From Niabella beijingensis (lineage in GTDB: Bacteria; Bacteroidota; Bacteroidia; Chitinophagales; Chitinophagaceae): DNA of 64,000 nucleotides. The DNA lies in the NCBI RefSeq assembly GCF_020034665.1, contig NZ_JAIQDI010000002.1:1984001-2048000 (forward strand). The letters are read 5' to 3'. The notes below the pieces were generated by a model, which ran no database searches, was not told where the DNA came from, and was given only the letters and a program-made list of their open reading frames with translations. Below, one piece after another: positions 50,735-59,550 of the stretch. How positions within the stretch are numbered: the stretch's first letter is position 1; every line of letters starts with the position of its first letter. Made by a program: the position numbers and the translations under genes.

Positions 50735-52018
50735 ATGAGTTTATTGATAAAAAGGACCGGCTTCTTTTTGCTGTTGTTCACTTATTGCAGTGCCGCCGCC
50801 CAGACCACGACTTCCGTAAGATCAGCGCAGGAGGCGGCGGATAGTCTTTTCCGGCTTAAAAAATATGCCGAAGCCGCTGCCGGTTATACAACCGCGATTG
50901 ATCTTGCAGATTTTAAAATAAAAAAAGCCGACCTGTATTACAACCTGGCCAATGCGCTGGCGCTTTCCGGAAATGCAGACAGTGCCTTCAATGCACTCAA
51001 GCAGGCGGTTGGTCTGGGATACAACGACAAGGACCATATAGAGAACGACAAAGACCTCCTCGCACTTCATCAACAACCGGAATGGAACCACCTGTTGGCC
51101 GGTATTCCAAAAGCCAGACCATTGAACGACGACCCGGAAAAAACAATGTTCAGGACCGATGACATCCATCGTTTCTGGAGGGCGTATGACGCTGCCAGCC
51201 ATGATACTGCAAATTATACCCGGATATTTCAGCAGCTTTATTTCGATAGTGCCAGTTCAGGAATGGAAGATTATATGGCCTATAAAGTGAACAGCATCGA
51301 TGACTTCATCACGCATATCCGCTCCGCACCGGCATTTTATCATTCCATAAGGGCCGCCACCTTCAAATCGGATGCCTTCAAACAGGATTTCCTGGCTTCG
51401 TTTAAAAAACTGAAAGCGCTTTACCCCGAAGCAAAATTCCCGGATGTTTATTTTGTCATCGGTGCTTTTACCTCGGCAGGTACGGTTACCAGGAATGGTC
51501 TCCTGATCGGTATCAACCAGATCTGCAAAACAGACAGCACCCGCACGGAGGAACTGAGCGACCGCTTAAAGACCCGGATGAACAAGATCAGCTACCTGCC
51601 CAACATCATTGCGCATGAAGCCATTCATTTTCAGCAGGAAGGTATGAACAACAATGACACCACCACCCTGCGCTCGGTGATCGTTGAGGGTATGGCTGAT
51701 TTTATAGGCGAACTGATCAGTGGTGATTCGGCCAACCCTGAAGTTTTCCGCTGGGCAAAAGGAAAAGAGAAAGCTATCTGGTCCCGGTTTGAAAAAGACA
51801 TGTACCAAAGCCGGTACAGCAACTGGATCGCCAACTCCAAAACATCGTCGCCGGACAATCCGCCGGATCAGGGCTACTGGATCGGCTACCAGATCTGCAA
51901 ATCATTTTATGAAAAGGCCGGCGACAAAAAGAAAGCAATTTATGACATGCTGCACATCCGCGACTACCGGCAGTTCCTGAAGCAGAGCGGCTGGGAGGAA
52001 AAACTGGCCGGTATGTAA
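50735..52018 (+). CDS. Exported TPR-linked zinc metallopeptidase (DUF2268-like)
   Basis: The 427-residue protein has a signal peptide (1-23, ending SAAAQ), a tetratricopeptide-like N-terminal stretch (about 29-95, ADSLFRLKKYAEAAAGYTTAIDLADFKIKKADLYYNLANALALSGNADSAF, by position) and a metalloprotease-like C-terminal domain with HEAIH at 294-298 and VIVEGMADFIGE (probable third ligand Glu about 314). This is the gluzincin layout seen in DUF2268/COG5504 proteins. Target unknown; the periplasm is likely. Starting Met is at 50735, just after the oxidoreductase gene and in an unrelated transcript. Confidence 0.75.
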   Translation: MSLLIKRTGFFLLLFTYCSAAAQTTTSVRSAQEAADSLFRLKKYAEAAAGYTTAIDLADFKIKKADLYYNLANALALSGNADSAFNALKQAVGLGYNDKDHIENDKDLLALHQQPEWNHLLAGIPKARPLNDDPEKTMFRTDDIHRFWRAYDAASHDTANYTRIFQQLYFDSASSGMEDYMAYKVNSIDDFITHIRSAPAFYHSIRAATFKSDAFKQDFLASFKKLKALYPEAKFPDVYFVIGAFTSAGTVTRNGLLIGINQICKTDSTRTEELSDRLKTRMNKISYLPNIIAHEAIHFQQEGMNNNDTTTLRSVIVEGMADFIGELISGDSANPEVFRWAKGKEKAIWSRFEKDMYQSRYSNWIANSKTSSPDNPPDQGYWIGYQICKSFYEKAGDKKKAIYDMLHIRDYRQFLKQSGWEEKLAGM

Positions 52019-52059
52019 ATTTTAAATAACTTCATGTTGTACTAAACAATCGGCTGATC

Positions 52060-52275
52060 ATGTCCGGTATCCAGTTATTGATCACACTTTGCGTATTTCC
52101 ACTGATGTTATTTACGGGTATTTACCTGTACCGCCGCATCAATGCCTGGTTGCTGGCAGCAGAAACCTGGCTGGGGATCATCAGTCTGGGATTGCTGTTA
52201 TTTCTCAGCATTGCCGCCACCCTGAGCGGAGGGTTGTTGTTAATGGCCTGGCTGTTCCAGATCCATCAGCAGTAG
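52060..52275 (+). CDS. Small two-helix membrane protein
   Basis: A 71-residue frame starting MSGIQLLITLCVFPLMLFTGIYLYRRINAWLLAAETWLGIISLGLLLF contains two predicted membrane helices (about 5-25 and 34-60) and a short polar tail (FQIHQQ). No family is recognised. It is 41 bases after the metallopeptidase and ends at the 3' end of ispD (convergent). Confidence 0.5.
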   Translation: MSGIQLLITLCVFPLMLFTGIYLYRRINAWLLAAETWLGIISLGLLLFLSIAATLSGGLLLMAWLFQIHQQ

Positions 52276-52938
52276 TCAGGTAAGTAATTGCGCGGCCACT
52301 GCCAGATCCACGGGATGTGTGATCTTGATATTGTTCTTCTCGCCTTCTACCAGCGATACTTTCATACCAAATGCCTCCACCACGGAAGCTTCATCGGTGA
52401 ATTTCTCCTTCTGTCCGATAGAAAATGCGGGGATCAGTATTTTGCTGTGAAATACCTGCGGGGTCTGTACCAGCACGATCTTATCGCGCTCCAGCGCATC
52501 ACTGCCGTCTTCAGTAAGCAACCGCACACTGTCGCTGGAAGGTACCACCGGTATGGCGCTGCCGGTTTCAACCGCCTGCTCATAACAGCGCCGGATCAAT
52601 CCGGATGAGACCAGGCAGCGTACGGCGTCGTGTACAAAAATGATCGCTTCTTCGTCTATCAGTTGCAGCCCGTTTTTTACCGATTCAAAACGGGTGACAC
52701 CACCAATGGTAAGACGTACCCGGTCCTTATCAAAATAGGCATCGATAATTTCCTGGCCCATATCCGTATAGGCCTCGGGCAATACCAGCACGATGTCCAG
52801 GTCCTCGTAGGTTTTTAAAAATGTATCGATCGTATAATACAACAGGGGTTTGTTCTTCAGCAATAAAAACTGTTTGGGTAGTTCCGTTCCCATTCGCACA
52901 CCTGTTCCTCCTGCTACAATGACTGCTGTTTTTTTCAT
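52276..52938 (-). CDS. ispD: 2-C-methyl-D-erythritol 4-phosphate cytidylyltransferase
   Basis: The 220-residue enzyme of the MEP isoprenoid route has the nucleotide-binding signature GGTGVRMGTELPKQFLLL (10-27), FVHDAVRCLVS (metal Asp) and NIKITHPVDLAVAAQLL at the C-terminus. Length is typical of IspD (about 225). Indicates non-mevalonate isoprenoid synthesis in the organism. Encoded singly; the gap to the small membrane protein gene is zero. Confidence 0.95.
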   Translation of the reverse strand: MKKTAVIVAGGTGVRMGTELPKQFLLLKNKPLLYYTIDTFLKTYEDLDIVLVLPEAYTDMGQEIIDAYFDKDRVRLTIGGVTRFESVKNGLQLIDEEAIIFVHDAVRCLVSSGLIRRCYEQAVETGSAIPVVPSSDSVRLLTEDGSDALERDKIVLVQTPQVFHSKILIPAFSIGQKEKFTDEASVVEAFGMKVSLVEGEKNNIKITHPVDLAVAAQLLT

Positions 52939-53050
52939 TCCTGTTCGTTGTTTCCTGTTATTAGCAATGAGCTGTCAGTAATCAGCTATTAGCCCTTTGA
53001 AATCATGCTACAAAGATGCCTGCTGGAGACCAAAGCTGATAGCATTTCAT

Positions 53051-54844
53051 CTAATCATCCAGTTTCAGCACCGCCAGGAATGCTTCCTGCGGCACTTCCA
53101 CATTACCGATCTGGCGCATCCGCTTTTTCCCTTCCTTTTGTTTTTCAAGAAGTTTGCGTTTACGGCTGATATCACCTCCGTAACATTTTGCCGTAACATC
53201 TTTCCGCATAGCGGAGATATTTTCCCGGGCCACGATCTTGGCACCGATCGCTGCCTGTATGGCGATCTGGAATTGCTGACGCGGCAGTAACTCCTTCAGC
53301 TTTTCACAGAGTTTTCTTCCGAAATCATGGGCCCGTCCGCGGTGGATCAGGGCGCTCAGTGCATCCACCTTTTCGTTATTCAGCAGGATATCCATTTTTA
53401 CGATATCGCTGTCCCGGTATCCCAGCGGATGGTAGTCGAAAGACGCATAGCCCCGTGTCTGGGATTTCAGTTTATCATAAAAATCAAATACGATCTCCGT
53501 CAGCGGCATTTCAAAGATCAGCTCCACCCTTGAAGTGGTAAGATAACTCTGGTTGATGAGGATGCCGCGTTTGCCCAGGCACAGGGTCATGATATTACCG
53601 ATGTAATCCGGTTTGGTAATGATCTGCGCCTTTATGAATGGCTCTTCGATCCGGTCGGTTTTTACCGGATCCGGGAATTCGGTAGGATTGTTTACAACGA
53701 TCTTTTCTCCTTTAGTGGTATAAGCAATAAAACTTACGTTGGGTACCGTGGTAATCACGGTTTGCTTAAACTCCCGCTCCAGCCGTTCCTGGATAATCTC
53801 CATGTGCAGCATTCCCAGGAACCCGCAACGGAAGCCAAATCCCAATGCCTGCGAGGTCTCCAGCTCAAAGGTCAGTGAGGCATCATTCAGCTGCAGCTTC
53901 TCCATACAATCCCGCAGCTCCTCAAACTCATCCGTATTCACCGGATAAATACCGGCAAAGACCATCGGCTTTACTTCTTCAAACCCTTTAATCGCAACAG
54001 GGCTGGTATTGCTTGCCAGCGTGATGGTATCCCCTACTTTTACCTCTTTGGCATTCTTAATACCGGTAATGATATAACCCACATCGCCGGCACGCACTTC
54101 GTTGCGCTCGGTCATTTTCAGCTTCAGGATCCCGATCTCATCCGCCTCATATTCCTGCCCGGTACTTACAAATTTTACCTTATCGCCTTTTCTCAGTGCC
54201 CCGTTCAGGATCCGGTAATAAACAATAATACCGCGGAAGCTGTTGAACACACTGTCAAAGATCAGCGCCTGCAGTGGCGCTTCAGGATCACCTTTGGGAG
54301 CAGGTATCTTCTCCACGATCGCTTCCAGCACTTCATCAATACCCAGTCCGGTCCTTCCGCTGGCCAGCAGGATATCCTCCGGTTTACAGCCGATCAGGTC
54401 GATGATCTGGTCCCTCACCTCATCGATCATAGCCCCGTCCATATCGATCTTATTGATCACCGGGATGATCTCCAGGTCGTTGTCGATGGCCAGGTACAGG
54501 TTGCTGATGGTTTGCGCCTGGATCCCCTGGGTGGCATCCACCAGCAGCAGTGCGCCTTCGCAGGCGGCCAGTGCACGGCTCACCTCATAACTAAAGTCTA
54601 CGTGACCGGGGGTGTCGATCAGGTTCAGCACATAATCCTCCCCTGCCTTAGACCGGTAATTGATCTGGATGGCGTGACTTTTAATAGTGATCCCTTTTTC
54701 CCGCTCCAGGTCCATATCGTCCAGCACCTGGTCCTTCATCTCCCGGTCGCTGATGGTATTGGTAGACTGTAACAGCCTGTCTGCCAGGGTACTTTTACCG
54801 TGATCAATATGCGCTATAATACAAAAATTCCGTATATTCTTCAT
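53051..54844 (-). CDS. lepA: Elongation factor 4 (LepA)
   Basis: The 597-residue translational GTPase has the G domain with [16 protein letters not shown] (9-24), [17 protein letters not shown] and NKIDMDGA, domains II-V and the LepA-specific C-terminal domain ([38 protein letters not shown], by position). EF4 binds post-translocation ribosomes and can move them back; it is not essential. Length is typical. A -7 promoter box (54871-54878) lies 26 bases upstream of its ATG. Confidence 0.97.
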   Translation of the reverse strand: MKNIRNFCIIAHIDHGKSTLADRLLQSTNTISDREMKDQVLDDMDLEREKGITIKSHAIQINYRSKAGEDYVLNLIDTPGHVDFSYEVSRALAACEGALLLVDATQGIQAQTISNLYLAIDNDLEIIPVINKIDMDGAMIDEVRDQIIDLIGCKPEDILLASGRTGLGIDEVLEAIVEKIPAPKGDPEAPLQALIFDSVFNSFRGIIVYYRILNGALRKGDKVKFVSTGQEYEADEIGILKLKMTERNEVRAGDVGYIITGIKNAKEVKVGDTITLASNTSPVAIKGFEEVKPMVFAGIYPVNTDEFEELRDCMEKLQLNDASLTFELETSQALGFGFRCGFLGMLHMEIIQERLEREFKQTVITTVPNVSFIAYTTKGEKIVVNNPTEFPDPVKTDRIEEPFIKAQIITKPDYIGNIMTLCLGKRGILINQSYLTTSRVELIFEMPLTEIVFDFYDKLKSQTRGYASFDYHPLGYRDSDIVKMDILLNNEKVDALSALIHRGRAHDFGRKLCEKLKELLPRQQFQIAIQAAIGAKIVARENISAMRKDVTAKCYGGDISRKRKLLEKQKEGKKRMRQIGNVEVPQEAFLAVLKLDD

Positions 54845-54870
54845 GCTTATACCCTCATTTTCAGGGGCTG

Positions 54871-54878
54871 CAAAGGTA
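54871..54878 (-). promoter_or_regulatory. -7 box of lepA
   Basis: On the minus strand TACCTTTG continuing CAGCCCC, 26 bases before the ATG, identical to the tyrS element over TACCTTTGCAGCC. Confidence 0.6.
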
Positions 54879-55064
54879 CGCTTTTCAGGCGAATTCCGGC
54901 AGGGGATTTCGGAAGCCCGGCAGCAGGACGGCAGCGCGGCCGAATTCTGTTAAAATTATGCCCCGCCCCGGGTAAAATGCCAGATTTAAACAACAGATTT
55001 GAAATAAATTACCTAGTTTAGAAGGACTAAACGATTCGGATCTTTAAATTTATAAACCGCCATC

Positions 55065-55940
55065 ATGAGTACAACAAATGTAAACAATGCTCCGCTGGAC
55101 AGTCTTGACGAATGGGAAGATGATTTATTAAGAAGATACCCCGACCCTGAAGCCATTGCCGCCTCAAAAAGCACCGATGAATACCGCAATTATGAAGATC
55201 CCCAGCGGGCAACGGTAAAAGAATTCTACCGGCTGAACCATACTTTTCAGACCCATGATTTTGTGATGAAGAAACAGGCGGATTTTTTAAGGTTCAACCG
55301 GAAGGAAATGACGGTTTGGGATGCCTTTGACTTTCTGAACCAACTGGTGGATGATTCCGACCCGGATACCGACCTTGATCAGTTCCAGCACCTGTTACAG
55401 ACCTCCGAGGCCATCCGCAGGGACGGGCATCCCGACTGGATGGTGCTTACAGGGCTTATGCACGATATGGGAAAAGTGCTCTGCCTTTTCGGCGAGCCCC
55501 AATGGGCCGTGGTAGGTGACACCTTCCCGGTGGGATGCGCCTATTCCGATAAGATCGTTTACCCCGAATTCTTTAAGGACAATCCCGACTACGACAATCC
55601 GAAATACCAGTCCAAGCTGGGTGTATATGAAGCCGGCTGCGGGCTCCGGAATGTGAACATGTCCTGGGGACATGATGAATATATTTACCAGATCATGAAA
55701 GATCATTTACCCGAAGAAGGATTGTACATGCTGCGCTACCATTCCTTCTATGCCTGGCACCGGGAAGGGGCTTATGAATACTTAACAGATGATCATGATA
55801 AAAAGATGCTGAAATGGGTAAAGATCTTTAATCCTTATGACCTTTATTCCAAAAACCCGGAGCCGCCAGTTTGGGAGAACTTACGCCCCTACTATGAAAA
55901 TCTTGTAGACAGCTATCTTCCCCGGACCTTAAAATTCTGA
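55065..55940 (+). CDS. Inositol oxygenase
   Basis: The 291-residue protein aligns with eukaryotic myo-inositol oxygenase, which converts myo-inositol to D-glucuronate using a di-iron HD-domain cluster. Seen here: SEAIRRDGHPDWMVLTGLMHDMGKVL (His and HD ligands), FGEPQWAVVGDTFPVGCAY, NVNMSWGHDEYIYQIM and MLRYHSFYAWHREGAYEYL (each a MIOX landmark, given by position). Metal ligands appear complete. It is preceded by a fresh intergenic region and ends at a terminator. Bacterial MIOX is known in Chitinophagaceae, where glucuronate would enter hexuronate catabolism. Confidence 0.92.
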   Translation: MSTTNVNNAPLDSLDEWEDDLLRRYPDPEAIAASKSTDEYRNYEDPQRATVKEFYRLNHTFQTHDFVMKKQADFLRFNRKEMTVWDAFDFLNQLVDDSDPDTDLDQFQHLLQTSEAIRRDGHPDWMVLTGLMHDMGKVLCLFGEPQWAVVGDTFPVGCAYSDKIVYPEFFKDNPDYDNPKYQSKLGVYEAGCGLRNVNMSWGHDEYIYQIMKDHLPEEGLYMLRYHSFYAWHREGAYEYLTDDHDKKMLKWVKIFNPYDLYSKNPEPPVWENLRPYYENLVDSYLPRTLKF

Positions 55941-55954
55941 CACGACGGGATACC

Positions 55955-55983
55955 ATCCGCTGCATAAACCAGCGGATTTTTTT
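55955..55983 (+). terminator. Terminator after inositol oxygenase
   Basis: ATCCGCTG / CAGCGGAT with a 7-base loop, followed by TTTTTTT. Confidence 0.88.
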
Positions 55984-56022
55984 AGGCCGTCAGACTTGTT
56001 CAACTCTTGGAAAAACGATTGT

Positions 56023-56370
56023 ATGTCCATAAAAATAGGAGCGATTGTATGGGGCGTGAAAGATATTGCGCGCGCCGTTGATTTCTGGAGCAAAGCATTA
56101 AATTACCGTCTGAAAAGAGCCCCCGAAAGTGATTGGGCCATGCTCATTCCCAAAAGTGGAAACGGCGTGCAGCTATCGCTGAAACTTACCACATCACACA
56201 AACCCAAAAGACATCACCTGGATCTCTTTACCATCAATCAGGAGCAGGAAGTGGAACGCCTGCTGAAACTGGGTGCCCGGCGCATGACCGGCTGGCAGTA
56301 TGAAGCCGATGCCGATTATGTGGTGCTGACCGACCCGGAGGGCAATTCCTTCTGCGTGGTTCAAACCTGA
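56023..56370 (+). CDS. Glyoxalase-fold (VOC) protein
   Basis: A 115-residue VOC superfamily domain, starting at MSIKIGAIVWGVKDIARAVDFW; ATG 56023 chosen over the in-frame one at 55996 because the domain begins there. Two beta-alpha-beta-beta-beta modules are seen, with metal-site candidates in HHLDLFTINQ and LTDPEGNSFCVV (Glu). Likely a dioxygenase or glyoxalase-like enzyme, substrate unknown. It lies between inositol oxygenase and the symporter, but downstream of a terminator. Confidence 0.75.
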   Translation: MSIKIGAIVWGVKDIARAVDFWSKALNYRLKRAPESDWAMLIPKSGNGVQLSLKLTTSHKPKRHHLDLFTINQEQEVERLLKLGARRMTGWQYEADADYVVLTDPEGNSFCVVQT

Positions 56371-56400
56371 TCTTACTACCCTTATCAAACCATTGACCCG

Positions 56401-58029
56401 ATGCACAAACTACAGACCGCAGATTATATTGTTTTCTTTATCTATTTTCTTGTTGTTGCAGCCTACGGATATTATATCTACCGCCGTAAAAAATCGGAGA
56501 CCATCAATTCAAAGGAATTCTTTCTTGCGGAAGGCTCCCTTACCTGGTGGGCCATTGGTGCTTCCCTTATCGCCTCCAATATTTCGGCGGAGCATTTCAT
56601 CGGCATGAGCGGGTCGGGCTTTGCATTGGGACTGGCCATTTCCTCCTATGAATGGATGGCAGCCGCCACACTGATCATTGTTGCGGTCTTTATTATACCG
56701 GTATATCTAAAGAACAGGATCTTTACCATGCCGCAGTTTCTTTCGGTGCGTTACAACGATAAGGTGAGTACCATTATGGCCATTTTCTGGCTGCTGGTTT
56801 ATGTATTTGTAAACCTTACCTCCATTATTTACCTGGGAGCACTGGCCATCTCCTCCATCAGCAACCTGAGCTTTGAAGCCTGTATCATCGGGCTCAGCCT
56901 GTTTTCTGTTATCGTTACCCTCGGCGGAATGAAAGTGATCGGCTACACCGATGTGATCCAGGTGATCGTATTGATCATCGGTGGCCTCATCACCACCTAC
57001 CTGGCGCTTTCACTGCTGGCGGACCGGTTTGGTTTTAATGGCGATATCTGGAAAGGACTGGGAGTATTAAGAAAAGAGGTACCGGGCCATTTTCATATGA
57101 TCTTTAAAAAAGATAACCCGCACTACCAGGAGCTGCCGGGGATGTCGGTGCTCATCGGCGGTATGCTGATCAATAACCTGGCCTATTGGGGATGCAACCA
57201 GTACATTGTGCAAAGAGCCCTCGGCGCCGACCTGAAAACGGCGCGCAAAGGCATCCTCTTTGCCGCATTTCTCAAATTACTTATACCGATCATTGCCGTG
57301 CTTCCGGGCATCACGATGTTTGTATTGCATAAGAACGGGATGTTCCAGGCTGAGATGACGGATGCTGCAGGCGCCGTAAAACCGGATCATGCGTATCCCA
57401 CCCTGATGAACCTGCTGCCCGCAGGGTTGAAAGGGGTGGCTTTTGCTGCGCTTACAGCAGCCATTGTAGCCTCGCTCGCCGGAAAGGCCAACAGCATCTC
57501 CACCATTTTTTCCCTTGATATTTATAAAAAATTCGTCAATAAAGAAGCTTCCGAGCGCACACTCGTACGTGTGGGGCGATGGGCGGTGATCGGCGCCCTG
57601 CTGATGGCAGCCCTTGTAACCCCTGCCTTAAAATCGCTGGACCAGGCCTATCAGTTCATCCAGGAATACGTGGGATTTTTCTCACCGGGTGTGCTGGCCA
57701 TCTTCCTGCTGGGCATGTTCTGGAAACGTACAACCGCAACCGCCGCACTGGCAGGGGCGCTGTTCACCATACCGTTTTCGGTGTTGCTGAAATTCCTTCC
57801 CGGCTGGACCAATGGCGGATTTCCGGACTATCCGTTCCTCGACCGGATGACGATCACCTTTTTCGGGGTGGCATTGCTGATGATCGGTATCAGCCTGGCA
57901 GCGGGAAAGGGTCCGGGAACTGCGCCTATCCAGGTAGACCGCCGGATGTTCCGGGTATCTCCCGGCTTTGTGATCGGCTCCGTGCTGATCTGCGGCATAT
58001 TGGCGGCGCTTTACACCGTTTTCTGGTAA
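56401..58029 (+). CDS. Sodium:solute symporter family protein (SSS/SLC5)
   Basis: The 542-residue protein has 14 predicted membrane helices and the SSS pattern: MHKLQTADYIVFFIYFLVVAAYGYYIYRRKK at helix 1, FLAEGSLTWWAIGASLIASNISAEHFIGMSGSGFALGL (Na2-site Ser/Asn; given by position), NLAYWGCNQYIVQRAL and AALTAAIVASLAGKANSISTIFSLDIYKKFV. SLC5-type transporters move sugars, inositol, or similar solutes with sodium. Closeness to inositol oxygenase suggests inositol uptake, but a terminator and a VOC gene intervene, so this is inferred. Confidence 0.9.
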   Translation: MHKLQTADYIVFFIYFLVVAAYGYYIYRRKKSETINSKEFFLAEGSLTWWAIGASLIASNISAEHFIGMSGSGFALGLAISSYEWMAAATLIIVAVFIIPVYLKNRIFTMPQFLSVRYNDKVSTIMAIFWLLVYVFVNLTSIIYLGALAISSISNLSFEACIIGLSLFSVIVTLGGMKVIGYTDVIQVIVLIIGGLITTYLALSLLADRFGFNGDIWKGLGVLRKEVPGHFHMIFKKDNPHYQELPGMSVLIGGMLINNLAYWGCNQYIVQRALGADLKTARKGILFAAFLKLLIPIIAVLPGITMFVLHKNGMFQAEMTDAAGAVKPDHAYPTLMNLLPAGLKGVAFAALTAAIVASLAGKANSISTIFSLDIYKKFVNKEASERTLVRVGRWAVIGALLMAALVTPALKSLDQAYQFIQEYVGFFSPGVLAIFLLGMFWKRTTATAALAGALFTIPFSVLLKFLPGWTNGGFPDYPFLDRMTITFFGVALLMIGISLAAGKGPGTAPIQVDRRMFRVSPGFVIGSVLICGILAALYTVFW

Positions 58030-58172
58030 TGGCTTGATCCCAAACAATTTAATGGTCTTTTTTGCAGGCTGCTGCGGCGGCGGCCGGAAATTTTTATAAC
58101 CGGCTGTTGCGTTTCTGCCTGCCCCTGCGTTACCATTAACAGAACAACATTCGTATCTAAATTTTTTAAATA

Positions 58173-58883
58173 ATGAAAAAGGTTTCCTTAGTAGGCTTTC
58201 TGTTTGTGGTCATTCTTTCACTGAGTTCCTGTTTAAAAGACCGTGACAACTATTATGACAGCCCCGAATTTCAGAACGCCGCAGCGGTGAGCATTGTGAA
58301 TGCCGCGCCCCTGGGAATGCCACTGGACATCCAGTTCCAGGGTACCCAGCGCTGGCTCCTTAATGAATTTTACTATACTTACCGCACCAATTACACCCGG
58401 GTTTATTCCGGAGAGCGCAAACTATATGTGTTCAACAGAGGCGATGCAGACAGCCTGTTCTCTAAAAACATCACATTTGAAGCCAAAAAACGGTATTCGA
58501 TCTTTATTGTGGACACCCTCCGGAAAATGGACGCCGTACTGGTACGCGACAGTGTGATGAAACCCCAGGGCGATTCGGTACTGCTCCGTTTTGCCAATAT
58601 GAGTCCGGATGCCGGTGCCATTGATCTTTACCAGCAGGGCAATACCACCCCCGTAGCAAAGAATATCCGCTACAAGGGTACCAGCCCGTTCATCAGCTTT
58701 AAATCGGTGCGGGATGTAAAATTTGAAGCGCGGGCAGCAGGCACCTCCACTGTTCTGGCCACATCTGAAGTAAAAAATTTATATAGCGGAAATCAATATA
58801 CTATTTGGACAACAGGTTTTAAATCAATGAACACTACCAACGGCAAACTCATTGTTGAAGCTATGGCGCATTATTATTATTAG
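58173..58883 (+). CDS. DUF4397 lipoprotein
   Basis: A 236-residue lipoprotein (lipobox LSSSC, Cys20, signal MKKVSLVGFLFVVILSLSSC) with two beta-sandwich repeats of the DUF4397 type: AAVSIVNAAPLGMPLDIQFQG and VLLRFANMSPDAGAIDLYQQGNT. The Leu-Arg-Phe-Asn/Ala-Met-Ser-Pro-Asp motif at 126-138 is typical. Such proteins are cell-surface exposed in Bacteroidota and of unknown function. It precedes a terminator and the sigma/anti-sigma gene pair. Confidence 0.85.
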   Translation: MKKVSLVGFLFVVILSLSSCLKDRDNYYDSPEFQNAAAVSIVNAAPLGMPLDIQFQGTQRWLLNEFYYTYRTNYTRVYSGERKLYVFNRGDADSLFSKNITFEAKKRYSIFIVDTLRKMDAVLVRDSVMKPQGDSVLLRFANMSPDAGAIDLYQQGNTTPVAKNIRYKGTSPFISFKSVRDVKFEARAAGTSTVLATSEVKNLYSGNQYTIWTTGFKSMNTTNGKLIVEAMAHYYY

Positions 58884-58904
58884 TATATCCCATAATCATT
58901 CCAT

Positions 58905-58946
58905 AAAAATCAGCCGCTGTAGTTAAAAACAGGTTGGCTGATTTTT
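58905..58946 (+). terminator. Terminator after the DUF4397 gene
   Basis: AAAAATCAGCC and GGCTGATTTTT pair around a loop of about 20 bases; the T run carries the TTG at 58945. Confidence 0.75.
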
Positions 58947-58980
58947 GCTATATTTAAAAAGAGTAAAACATAAAGGAGAT

Positions 58981-59541
58981 TTGGGAATACAGGACGCCGA
59001 GCTGGAACTGGTGCTGAAAAAATGTGAACAAGACTCAGTACCCCACAAAGAAGCGCTTTACAAAGGCTATTATGGCTTTATTAAAGGCGTGGTGCGGCGT
59101 TATGTAAATGATTATCACGTGATGGAAGAGCTCGTAAATGATTCCTTTGTGAAGATTTTCAATAACCTGAATACATTTAAAGCACCAGGGTATTCGCCGG
59201 ATATCGGACAATCGTTCAAAGGCTGGGTCGCAAAGATCGCTTCAAGAACAGCCATTGATTTCCTGAGAAAAAAGAAAATGAATTTTTTACAGGAGGAACC
59301 ATCCGAAAACCATTTTCCGGAACAACAACCTTCCGGAGTCTATACCAGCGAGGTAAAGGATATTATGTCGCTCCTGGACCAGCTGCCGGAAGTACAGAAA
59401 ACCGTTTTTAATTTATACGAAATAGAAGGATTCAGTCATGAAGAAATATCCCGGTTGCTGCAGATCTCAGAGAACGTATGCCGGGTATATCTTTCGCGGG
59501 CCAAGAATAAATTAAAAGCGCTTTATATAAAACATTTTTAA
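58981..59541 (+). CDS. ECF RNA polymerase sigma factor
   Basis: A 187-residue sigma-70-family factor (Bacteroidota ECF type): region 2 with KGYYGFIKGVVRRYVNDYHVMEELVNDSFVKIF (by position), region 2.4 SRTAIDFLRKKKMN, region 4 with LLDQLPEVQKTVFNLYEIEGFSHEEISRLLQISENVCRVYLSRAKNKLKALY (helix-turn-helix). I start it at the TTG 58981, which follows AAAGGAG, because the TTG at 58945 lies in the T run of the preceding terminator. Nine bases after its stop the anti-sigma-like gene begins, so the two form an operon. Confidence 0.85.
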   Translation: MGIQDAELELVLKKCEQDSVPHKEALYKGYYGFIKGVVRRYVNDYHVMEELVNDSFVKIFNNLNTFKAPGYSPDIGQSFKGWVAKIASRTAIDFLRKKKMNFLQEEPSENHFPEQQPSGVYTSEVKDIMSLLDQLPEVQKTVFNLYEIEGFSHEEISRLLQISENVCRVYLSRAKNKLKALYIKHF

Positions 59542-59550
59542 TAAAAAGTC

